Positions 18,415-30,500 of a DNA stretch of 64,000 bases are shown here, one piece after another; within the stretch, counting starts at the first letter, position 1; each line of letters opens with the position of its first letter. The translations under genes and the position numbers were made by a program. Under the pieces are notes generated by a model. The model was given only the letters and a program-made list of their open reading frames with translations. It was not told where the DNA came from and did no database searches. Source of the DNA: Anarhynchus alexandrinus (taxonomy: Eukaryota; Chordata; Aves; Charadriiformes; Charadriidae); assembly GCA_008711295.1 (NCBI GenBank), contig VUYV01000073.1, positions 2,115,040 to 2,179,039 on the forward strand, written 5' to 3'.

Positions 18415-18420
18415 TTTATT
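18415..18420 (-). terminator. ORC3: ORC3 polyadenylation signal (proximal)
   Basis: On the minus strand a canonical AATAAA lies 17 bases after the ORC3 TAA and is followed by T/G-rich sequence (CTGTTCTTTGTAACATTGTG) typical of a downstream element. If it is used, the 3' UTR would be only about 35-45 nt. Two more AATAAA hexamers on the minus strand overlap at 17996-18005 and are alternatives. Confidence 0.55.
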
Positions 18421-18437
18421 AAGATCTCAGTGGCACA

Positions 18438-18543
18438 TTAACAGCCTCCCCATGTCAACCTTGCCACGTGGTCGGTTTTCTGCTTGCTAGGCTTTATGAA
18501 GCCTAAGAGTTCCAGTTCAGAAACAGCTCGAATAAAACGAGCA
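18438..18543 (-). CDS. ORC3: ORC3 exon 20 (coding part, stop)
   Basis: Residues 681-715, from (H)[15 protein letters not shown] to ARLTWGGC, then TAA at 18440-18438. The acceptor is GAAATGTCCAG. The C-terminus matches the family exactly and ends the winged helix. Confidence 0.97.
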
Positions 18544-21500
18544 CTGGACATTTCAGTAAAGGAAATTGAGTATGCTTTTTATGACACTTACTGATGGAGA
18601 CACCGTTTTCTCTAGAAGGGGAAGATTTCTAAGTCACGGTAAGCACAGATTACACAAAATGTGTTGCACACTAAAATTGTTGGAAATAAAGGCAGAGCAT
18701 GATTTGCCTACAGAAGCATAAATCTTCAGTCTAATCAGTATTTATTTTGCTACATGTGTACCATGTGGCAAAGGCAGAGTTCCTTTCCCCACTGCAAAGA
18801 GAAGCTTAAAGCCTGCAAAGATACTAATTTTGTAGTCTCTCAGAAGAATTTATACTTTCATATCTCTTGACAAAAAAATGGGAAGATTTTTTTTTGAGGT
18901 TTCATACAACAGCATCACCTTTTCTTTACTCACTATTCACTTATGTTTCTTGCTGCCTTCCTGACACACAGCTATATGTCCTTGAGTTAAACAGAATTTA
19001 GTACCAGTGGAGCTTGTGAAAAAAGGAAAGGCCTTATGCTAAAGGAAAGCTAGGTATAGTTAGTATTAGAGCATATAAATATTCCTGTAGTTAAGCGTCC
19101 TTTTGTACAACTATTAATCTCTTCTCTGTGGCAGCATTACTGTTGTAGCCATGAGTTTTGGTTCTAATGCTCATCCTTTACTTATTTTGCAGACCTCACT
19201 TAAGAATCAGGACAAAGTGAGAAGTAGAATGGATGTTTTGTGGGAACTAAAATTCTCAACTCTAAGGTACTAGAACTCATGGCTTCTACAGAGACACCAC
19301 TTTTGTAAGCATTTCATTGCTAATGCTTCCAATCCTCCTTATAATAAACTACTGTCTCTACATCTGCTCTCTAGGTCACAGCTATCCTATCATCTGTTCC
19401 CCAGTAGTGCTCTCTCCCTATACAGCAGCTGTACCAACTCTCAGATGATTTAACCAAGTAGAGTAGCTTCAACTTGTTTTACGGGTTGTTAGTTCTGTTT
19501 CAGACCCAAAAAACATCTGCGGACAAAAGCTGGTCTCTTACCACCCCCAACCCAACTGTCTCAGCTAATCTATTTCTGTGACATTTTCAGTACATTAAAA
19601 GGCTGTTTAAACTAGTCTTATTTTTCTGGAATTAGTTATCAGTGCATGTGAAGCTTTATTTTACAAATCCTGGTTTGTTAATCCGGTAAGCAATGGAATG
19701 TGAAACTTGAGAGAAATGAGAAAGGATACTGGATAATATCATCCACCTGGTCTGAGGAAGCTGCATCTGCATTTGGTCCCTCAACTGCCATCACCACAGT
19801 TGAGAAAGCCTAGAAAGGGAAAAGCAGCACAGATTTAACACATTTCATAGACAGAGCTGCATATAAAATGATGAACTCTGAGCTGATGACTGTCACTGGG
19901 GAGGAATGAGATCTTGGAACGGTAACTCCACGAGACTGTCAGTTCAGCAGCAATCAAAAGAGCAAGCAAGGTTACAGATTACCATGGCAGGAATGCAGAA
20001 TGAAAGACATCACTTTATGAACTCACACGCCTGCATTTTAAATCCCAATACAGTTCTGGTCCCTGACCCATTCTCAGAAAAAATACAGAACTGAACAACA
20101 TTCTCAAACCAAGACTGCTTAACCATTCTGGAAAAACAAGAGATAAGCTGGCTGCGAATAAATCTATAAAACTGAAGGACATCAAGAGCCTGGGTAGGAT
20201 CTTCTGTCCACTTTTATTTCCAGTACACAAACAAGGCAGCAGCAAACAAAACAGAACAAGTAAAAGGAGTGTCCTCTGCCCTGCATGTACAGGGCTACAG
20301 AATTTCTTGCCAAAGGATGCTGTCCTTGCTAAAAAGTTATATTGGTAATGTAATCCTGGGAGGTTTACAAAATACAGAGGAAACCATTCCAGTTTAGGAA
20401 ACTTTAGAGCTAAAACATGATTGTTTGTTAGCTAGGGAGTATTTGGAGAATGTATCATATTAATATATGTTCTCTTGTTATACTCTCTTTGCTTTTGGTC
20501 ACAGTATGAGACAGCATATCAGGCTAGAAGGACCTTTACTCTTCCCTAGCGCAAGCATTCTCTCCAAGAGCCCCCACGCTTGCCAAGCAGGAGCGCGTGC
20601 TTGTTTCCATAAAAGTGTCACAGAATACTTAAAAACAAAGCGGGGCGGGGAGGAAGATAACTTTGTGAAGGATAAAATCTGATCTATGCCAAGCATGATA
20701 TAGAAGCAGAAGCAAAAGATTTTCATCACAGAGTAATAATGCTGGAAATAAATGATTCACAGGATTCAGAGGAAGAGTCTGTGGGCTAGTGACTGGAGTT
20801 ACTGTGTGTTCTTGCACAGGAGGGAGTGAGGTGTGCAATGATTTAAGCTGTCAAAAAGGGCACTAAAGAAAAGCAGACATGCAGCAAAAAGATAAATCAG
20901 AAGACTGAAAGCAGGTAAAGGCACTGTTTGCATTGTCACATACCTCTAACCAATCGACGAGATTAATCAATCTGCCACACTCCAAATGAAGCTTATACGC
21001 TATGCATATGTCAGGGGCTTTATTAGAGATGCTTCCTCCATCACTTTTCAAAGCTTGATTCTGATGAAAAAAAAAATAATAATGAAGGCAGTAAGTTTGA
21101 TCAGTTTTTAATCTTGAACAATTTTAAGGGCTAAATATAACATTATTTCAGGAAATTCACATATTAGGTATTTTAACCAAATGTTTACTGTTTGTGTGTT
21201 TAATGGGAAATTGATGGTAGAAAGGAAAAAAAAAACAACCCCAAAACCCAGGAAAATAAGAAAACATGCCATTAAAAAACCCAAAGGAAACACCCAGCTA
21301 CTTCACTCCTGGTCCTTCTACAATTTTGTGCACTTATGAAGTCTCTAATGAGTGATTACCTGATTAGGCTTTTCCCCAATTCTTTTGCTAATTCTATTAA
21401 CATACCAGAGAGAAATATTCTGTTCTATGGACTCAGGAAAAGAAACTAGTCATGATTTGCCTCAGACTATACATGTAGAAAACAGAAAAGTGTCCCTTCC

Positions 21501-24500
21501 CCCCACAAACCAAAAGGAAAGAGGAAGTCTTAGTATAGATCTATCAGATGTACTAAAAAGCCAAATTGCTCCTCTCATCTCAGAGTTTTATCTTTGAAAT
21601 GTAACAATTATTTCTCCCTGACTTGAAACTCAGCACTTACAAAGGCAAAAGTCTGATTTCTCACAAACTATTCTGTATGTCAGGAAATCAGGTCATCAGC
21701 ACTGAACCATTTACTTGAGAAGTAAAAAAGCCACTTGGGGCAGAAGCAAAAGTTGCTAGAGCTGCAAAAGTTTACAACATTTCATATCAGTTCATGATTT
21801 TTTTTCCCCGTTTTCAGTTTCACGCACTCTAAGAAGCCAGCTCTCCTAACATGAAACAACCACTGATCATTCCTTTCAGTTCATGGGATTTTTTGCTAAA
21901 ATGCTTTTACACGCTAGTAAAACATGCAAGTTACTTTTGGGAAGTCTATAAAGCCCTAGCAAGGATACCTTCATAAATAAATGCTTTTCAAGATAGGAAA
22001 GAAGGTTGGGCAAAGAATGTAACTTTGCTCAAGAATCTCTAGCTTACCTTTCATAGATCTCAATTCCTGCAATTTGTGAGACCCAGATTCAGTTTGGACT
22101 CTAGCACTTATGAGACACTTCCCAATTTCCAGAAAGCCTAACAATTTGCAAGTTTATTTATTCTGTACAACGAATACAAAATCTGCAGACATTAGGTTAA
22201 TGCCTGTCAGTTCAGTCCAGATAGTCTCCAGATAAATTCAGAGTAACATGGCTAAACCTTCAAAATGTTACAATCCAGACATTAATTTACCAGACTATAA
22301 TTCAGATGTGTACCGTAATAGTTTCAAATACTACTGCGTTACTAATCGGCACAAGTGAAGTTACACCTTCTGGTTGATCTAGTGGCTCACCACTGCACAG
22401 AGGGATAACCCTACACCTTTCTCTTTTCCCCTCTGCTACTCCACCTAACTCTATGTCTTCTTACCGCTCACCCGTGTGCCAACTCTAGCACTGCTGGACA
22501 CTTTGCATTGATTTTCTAATCTTAAGGACAGAACAGTTATCACAACCAAGAGAGGATGGAAATTCTAGAGCAACTGCACTCTCTTGGAACAGGTTCATGT
22601 GTAGAAATTAGTATCTAGGCTGGACCACAGGCAAGTGCTGAGAATGATGCAATATTATTGATTGGCACTGCAGGGTCTCCACCAGCGTCTGAAAGAATTC
22701 GGCCTCACTTGTGATAACTAGGCCAAGCCTTTACAGCACAGCAGGAGCGAGCTGCAGCTGCATGCGGGGAACCTCAGCTTCCTGAGGCGGCAGCCCATGC
22801 GTTGTCCCCCAGAGGAAATAACTCGACTAACAAGCAGGAAGCTGCCCTAGAACGAGCAGCCAGTCGTGAAACCACCTGTACAGCACAGAGGTGCTGGTTC
22901 AGAAAGAGAAGAGTATGGGAGCGGGAACAACCCAGAACACTGTTGATGAGGGGTTTCTCTTGCTTGACCCTGCCCCCGGAGGCTAGACAAAGGAAGAGAG
23001 TCATATCTTGCTCTGGAATCAATGTTACTGTCTTTCCCAAGGACCAAATACTAGTATCCCCTTTCCCTGATACAGGAGCTTAATTGCAACTCGAGGATTT
23101 TCGTTTCATAGCAATCCAAGTATCTTTATGGGCAACAGGCCTCATTCCTTGAGATCAATGTGAAAAATCACTCTTCTTACTCAAGGTCAAGAACAAAACT
23201 TGCATGACCATCTAAACCCCAGGAAGATCCAAGATCAGATTTCCTTGTGCTGACACAATACTAAGCAGTGCCTTGCTGGTATTCCAAGTTACAACTTGTT
23301 GAATTTTCAAGGGATCAGTGAAAACAGAATTACACTTTTTTGTGTTTGGGTTTTGTTTTTTTTTTTTTTCCAGGATAAGTATGATCCATGGTTCACATTT
23401 TGCTCAATAAATAACTGTACTGGATTCCTGTAAGAAATGCATCATGTATTAATCATTTGCTGCTACTCCATTGAAGCAGATCTTTTTCTGTCCTAGGCTT
23501 CTGGAAGGAACAGCTCTAGAGAACTTTGCTCTGGTCACGGCCCAGGAAAGTACCATGCAGAAGACATGGATACAATTAAGAAAAAATATTTCTTTGACTC
23601 ACATGGATTAAAATGCTAAGCAAGGTACTCAGCCAATACTGCTGCTGTTAGAAACTATGCCAAACCTTCACAGCCTACTCAGAAAACAGCAGAAATATGT
23701 TAAAGTATGTCAAAGAACAAAGTGCAGGATGACAGAGGGCTTTAAATCCTGTCAACTCATCAAAGAGAATACTTATTAAACACATCAGCAGCTAGATTTT
23801 GCTAGCTGTCCTAATCTTTATTTTTACAGGTTTCTAAAAATATAAATCACTGAGGTTCATATTAGGTCTCTTTAATGGTAGCCCACTTGCTAACTACTGT
23901 TTTCACAAATAAGCTCTTTAAGTGGCTTTAGAAACAACTTCTGCACACAGCAAAACTGATAACCCTCATTCAAATAGAGACACGAGGCCAACAAACCCAG
24001 TACGAATCGGGTTGTATATTTCAAAGACTGATCTTTATCAAGGACGATTCCTGATAAGTGTTGGCTTTGACTCAAGTAACATATAATTGGGTACAGCTAC
24101 AACCAATGTTTTCTTCAGAATTGTAATCACATTTTTAAGGGAAATGTTAGGGCATGAGGATCACTCCGAGTAGCATCTATAATCAAGGACAAAACAAAGA
24201 AATGTATATTCACTCCTTTTCCAAATCCCGCTCTATTTCTTTCTTGCAGTCATCCTGTGAATTTGATTTATGAAAGAAGTGGAAAAGAGGCTGCTTTTTT
24301 TCCTCAAGAAAAGAGCAGGGTTAACTAATAGAATCAATGACAGTCTTTTTCATGGACTCGGAAAAGATATGATTTCAATACACAATAGATATTAAAATAA
24401 ATGTAAAAAGAAAAACAAAGGACTTCTTTAAATATGCTGTATTCAAGCTATTGTTAATGTCATTACTCCACCTGAACAGAGCCTTCACCTTACAGCAAGT

Positions 24501-27500
24501 CTACACGGTGAGGACTAAGCACCAACCCTGTAAAAAAAGGCTCTGGAAAGAGCCACAGACATGGTATTTTTCCCCATAAACGGTCATCCCATTTGTAATG
24601 GAGGACAAAATGACATTTCTACTACATCTACAGGAGAAAGAAAAGATCACAACTAGAACAGGCTCTGGAAAATGGATTCTCCACATAGAACTCTTTCCAT
24701 AATTAGCTGCTTTATTTCAGCCAGCCAGATTCCCTAGCTCTTTGCAAAGTCCCCAGTTGCTTATCAACACTAACTCACTAACTTGCTGGTTCTCTGCAAA
24801 ACAGCTGAATGTGTGCCAAGCTTCATGAAACAGCAAAACTAAGCCTTACACATCATCCTTATGTGTAGCCTTCAGAAACTACAGCAGCACCACAAATAAC
24901 TCACTTGTTTCTTACCTTCAGGTACCAGTATGGGTTATTTAAAGCTGTATGAAGTGCAATCCTCGGGGCAGCATTTAAGTGCTCACGGAGAACACTGGCT
25001 GTGTTGAAATACACTATCTCATGCAGAGTCTTGTGGTCTGCAGGAACAAGGTAATTTCTGAAAAAGACACATGAGGTATGGGGAAGGGAGGGGAGATACA
25101 AGCTTTACCTTAAGGGAAACAACAGAAGTCTACTGCAGTCAGAGACTACAAGAGTGTATGTTTCCCAACCAGTACTGACAAATCTCTGAAAAAACACGAC
25201 AAACAGCACTGAAATAAAGTTTTAAGCAGGGAAGTAAGTTATTATCAACTCTACATCTAATGGATTTAGTGTAGAACTCTAGCTAGGCCACTGACAAAAT
25301 AAAAAATAAGGGCAGCAGCTGAAATGCTAATGCCAGTCATGTACTATACTCCACAGATCTTGCTTATCCATCTTGAGGCCTCCTGATGAGTCTCTGCTCA
25401 TCTTTGTCTTCATATTTGAAGCTTTTTTCTTGGCAGTCATACTTCTGTTAGCTTCTCTGCCTCCCCCGTCCCCCAAGGCTCTATAATTAACAAGTGTCTT
25501 CATCCCTCCCCCACCCCAAGCCTTTCACATTTTCTGCTACAGAGCTACCTCCAAAACCTTATCTGCTATGCCTTGCTCACCGAAACAGTTCCCAGAATGG
25601 ACAGGATAATCACACTTGACATCTATACAGCTTCATAACTAGAACAGATCAGCAAAGATTAGGGTAAAAACTAGCTAAGATAAGTTGGTCAATTCATGTG
25701 CCAATTACTTCAACTAATCTAAAAAAAAAAAAAAATNAGACACAATTTTGATAAAATTAACATGTTAGCAAAATTTCTGTTGCAACTTATGGTGCAAACT
25801 AATGCAGGAATATAAAACGGGAAAGCTCACCTTACAAGACTGTCTATATAGTCAAAAACTTCAAAACGAAGCATTTCAAATTTTGTCAGTTTCTTAGACC
25901 GCCTTGATTCCTTCAACTCCAACAAGGTCTTTAAAAAAAAATAGTGATGCATAAAACTACATGGGAGGTAGTTATTCTCTGGAGAACACAATCTATATGT
26001 TTAACATGTATAATTAATTTTTGCTGGCATGTCTTCAGTGATAATGTTTGAAAGTGTGATCATGCAGTTATTTATATTTGGGCTAGTGTATTCAGTTCTC
26101 AAACTGGTAGGAGTTTGGGAAATTCAAAGAAATATGTGTTAGGCAGAATATGTAATTTACAAGTTAAATAAGAAGAAAGCCCCTAATTTGCATTTTAAAA
26201 TCCTAGTTTATGACAGATATTTTCTATAATTTTCTACGCGTCAGATGGGCCAGACAAACATAGTTGATACTTATTCATTAATTTTTAAGAAGAGTTACTT
26301 AAACACAACCTTTGTGCAAGCTGGGAAAAACTAACCATGCACAGTCACATCTTAAAAGATTCAGTTAAGGAACTAGTTAGTAAAGCCTACGCCAGCCTAA
26401 CCTTCTGAAGATGATAAAGGTCTGTCTTCTTCTGGAGCTCCTTTTGTGACGATACGGACACATCTTGTTCTTGGAAAGCTTCTGCTACTAGAACAAAACT
26501 AGTGTTTGATATGTGGGGTAAACTTTTCCTGATGACCTACATAACCCCCCTAACCCAAGCAATCTGATGTGTTCAGTTACTTGTTCACATAGACCCAAAC
26601 ACAGGCAGCTTTTGAGTCTTGCAGCTTGTAAAAGACTGTTAAAAAAGGAGTCTGCAGTGCAGCTTAACCAACAGCAATTAAGTAAGCAAAGCCCTTATAT
26701 GAATTTAACTGAAAAAGCAGGTTAAAGAACTTTATATACATTTGGATTAAACACCACGTCATAAGGAAGTCTGCTCCTATTTATCTTTCAGTATCTGTTT
26801 TCATTTGTTAAATGTTTTGAAATGATTGCAACATCCAGTAAAATGCTCAAAATAAACATATGACAGATTTAGTGAGTAATGTTTGCTGATCTGTCCAATT
26901 TCTTATCTTACATCACTCTTCTGTATTATAAAAAGCATGAACCACATACCAATAAAGAATATAAGTATTTCCAAATTTTGTGTATGTATTTAAAAAAACA
27001 ATCTTGAACAATCTGATGGTTTGATACAATGACAGGAATGACCAGGGAAAATTATATCCATTGGTCAGATTATAAAACAGCTTTAATATAATCTGCAATG
27101 GAATGTATGATGGTACACACCCACCTTCTAGTTTCTGAAACTGGGTCAAGAACTCCTTCAACTTCTCTACTGTCTTATCAAACTCCTTTCCAGAAGATGA
27201 CACAAAAATTTCCACACATTGTTGAAGCATGGTTACCAAATCAGACTTATTCAACATCCTAAAAGACACAATTGTTGGCTGAAGTTGAAATGCAGAATGA
27301 TGAAACAGCTTTCAATGTTCTTAGTTGAAAAAAAAAAAAAAATTGAAAAACTTCTTTTAAAAGGGAAAACCTCCAAGATTTCAAGCATCCAGTCTTGCAG
27401 TACAGCCAATTTTTTTCCTTGCTGTCATTAACAGAAACAAATCAACTTGAATAGATCTCCTTAACATTTTCCTGCAGAACTGACAATGAAAGCTTTTCTG

Positions 27501-30500
27501 ATCATTTATGAGTCAGATTAAAAAAAAGAAAGTATGGTAGGGTTCATAACTCATTCCCACGAATTGTAAATGAAATGGTAAAAAAAAAAAAAAAATCAGA
27601 TTAGTATGTATTCACACATCCACAAAATCCATTACTGTCTGTGGTTCAGAAGGATTCTCAAACAAAATCAGAATTGCTGTTTTCTGTATTTAATTGCTAT
27701 AAACCTAACCACCACTAGAATCCCACAATCATTTAGGTTGGAAGGGACCTCTTGAGATCATCCAGCCAAACCTCCGGCTTTGCATTTACTTTTAATTATG
27801 CATTAGGGCATTTTATAAATGTCACCAAGCACTGCTCAGTCTCAGAATCTTAATTTAAAAGATATCAAAGCAAATCCTAGCAAATATCCATAAATGAAAT
27901 CCAGAATTACAGTAATTGAATCGAGCCAGTACCATTACACATGCATGTAACTTCTTTTATCCAGTGCGAGAGGTTCCCATTGCTAAACACTCTGGCCCTG
28001 AACAATCACACATTTGTAATACCCACTGTTACTAGGAGCCCTTCCCAACCTATTCTTGTGTTTTTGCTTTGTCTTAAACAAAACTAAAATGCTAATACAA
28101 AAACACCAAACCAAGATGCTAATACAAAAATACCAGACAAAGGTGTTAATAGTTTAAGGATTTTAGAAGACACAAAAACATAGCTACACAAAAAAGCGAG
28201 CATTACAAAAGAATGAAATGATGGTGATCAGTGTGTCAAGGCAGCGGGTGTCCGTATCAGCTACCTAAACAATGAGTAAGAGAGATTTAAGGAAGAATTT
28301 AGAAGAGGCTGGGGAAGCTTTATGGATGTCTGGAGGGAGAATTGCAATTTGAGCTCTAGTGCCTAACTGGCAGTTCACGTTAAATGCTTGTAAAGCCTAG
28401 AATTTGAAACTTCAGCTTATCCAATTCAGGGTTATGGATTTTTGCAAGTCAGATGTTGCCTTCAGATACACTTGTTTTGTACAGAAAAGCATCAGGAGTT
28501 AGCAACAGAAAGGGTGACCTTGGCCACACAAAAGGCTAGAAAACATTTTCAAACAGCCTTATAGAATATAATGGGTAAACAAGATAGCCTTCTTCCAGGC
28601 CAGACAAAACACCGCAATAATTAAACTCCTAAGATGGAGAGAGGACAACCAGATTTGGAGATCTGTGAATGGGAAAGAACAAATTTTTGTTAGCAGTATT
28701 ATTCAAAAAGAAGCTGCAAGTTCTAGAAAAACTTACTTACGACAACAATGGGATTACAAGGCTTAAAGAACAGGCAAGAGGATGGTTAGCACATATCAGG
28801 AAACAGTAAAGGATCCTTTTTAACGTTTTGGGCTTGAGATTACTGCAAGATATGCCAGGTACCAGAGAATAGGGTTAAAATTTTAATTGTTAGGAGACAG
28901 GCTTAAAGCAGAGATCTTAAAGATCTCAGATCATCCAAAGACAGTAAATAAATCTGCCTCTAATTATTCAGAGACAAGTTACGAAAGAGAAGAAAGGAAG
29001 CTAGGATGAAGTCTGTAAAAACTCCTTTTGAATGCTGAAGTGGGGGATCATCTGAAAAAGTGATGACAGAGGTTGGTCAACAACAAAATGACAACAGTCA
29101 CGGAAGGGCAGGACTGTGATAAGCAGTATGTGACAAATGGCATTAATGATTAGCAGACAAAAACAGAGTACAGTATCTAGACAGAAGACAATAGGTCAGA
29201 CGGTCCTCAAAGTTTTGCCACCTAAGAGCTTTACGAGATGTCCCAGCCAGTTAGCTCTCCATAACCAATCTAGTGAGACACTCTCCAGCATCTCTTAATC
29301 TTATCCTTCTTCTGACTGGATTAATCTGATGTGAACTAAAGCTCACACACTCTCCCTGTCTCCCCATGGTATTTTTTTAGACTCTAGACAACTAGATTAA
29401 AGTAGAATAACTATTGTCTACCTTGCTAAAGTTAGATCATCTGAAACACCATCCTTGGGGAGAGAACACTTTTAGCAGAAAGGATAAAAGCCAGGACTTA
29501 GGCTGAAGTAGAGAAACAACCAACCAACCACAAAAGAAACTCAATGCAACAGAAACCCCCACATTCAGACATAATTGATGACAGTCAAAAGAGAGACTTT
29601 GTTGCAAATCAAGAAATCAGCTGATCAAAAGCTTCTCTATTTTTTACTTTCTAAATACAAGAAAAAAGATGGACTCCAAGAAAACACTGAAAAGAAGAGT
29701 AAAGGATGGGAAAGGGTGAACATAAGGATATCAACAGGTGATGCGGCCCCTGGGAAGACAGAGATGTTAAGGAACAGTGAATAACTTCTATACCTGAGCA
29801 AATGGGAAAAGAAGATTGTGAGTAGAAGGGGAAAGATCACATTTTACCATTTCCTTCTAAAAGACAGCAGCAAGACTCTATGCAGAAAAAGCAGAAACAA
29901 GAGGAAGTATGTGTAAAATGGAAAAGAGAGTTAAAGAAAAATTTGAAAGCTGAAAAAAATCATCATCACAGCTAGAATCCCAAGGATTGAAGGAACAGTA
30001 ATGAAGGAGTTTTGTTAGAAAAATGACAGAATTCCTGGATGAAAGAATTATCTATGAAAGGTATGACCGTGATCACTGTATTTCTATCAGAAACTCCCAC
30101 AGTGGGAGCCAGGACCAGAGAAAAACCAGGAGGGAGATGAACAGAGAAGAATAAAGGGGGAGCAAACCAGAATGTAATGGCAGCATCAACTCTGAGATAG
30201 GAGAAGAGGCAGATGAATTCAGAGTGGAAGAAAGCAAATTAAACATAGGAGGAGAAAAAGGAGAGGAAAAATTGGCCAAGAGTTATTCGAGATTACAGAA
30301 CAGACAGTACAGGAAAGCAGAATGACACATTTGTGGGCAAGGGTTGATAGGTGATTGAGTGCTGTCAAGATTCAGGAGAGTCAGAGAAGGATTAAGAAGG
30401 AAAGACTGTAGAATGACAAATCAAGCATGTAATCCTTTCAAAGGGATGAGGGTAAAGAACATAGTGCAGTGGCGATGTGTAAGAACCACTCAGTATGGAA

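Larger units (their letters stand above)
18544..24915 (-). other. ORC3: ORC3 introns 17-19
   Basis: Introns of about 1.2 kb (18544-19729), 1.1 kb (19810-20943) and 3.9 kb (21061-24915) separate exons 17-20. All are A/C-rich on the + strand, meaning T/G-rich in ORC3 sense. I see no repeat family or RNA gene in them. Short open frames here, including the + strand one at 22802-23083, are not supported as genes. Confidence 0.7.

Noticed and set aside
26913..27269. 118-codon minus-strand open frame taken as a separate gene
   Set aside because: Residues up to LTQFQKLEG are ORC3 exon 14; the remainder is read-through into intron 14.
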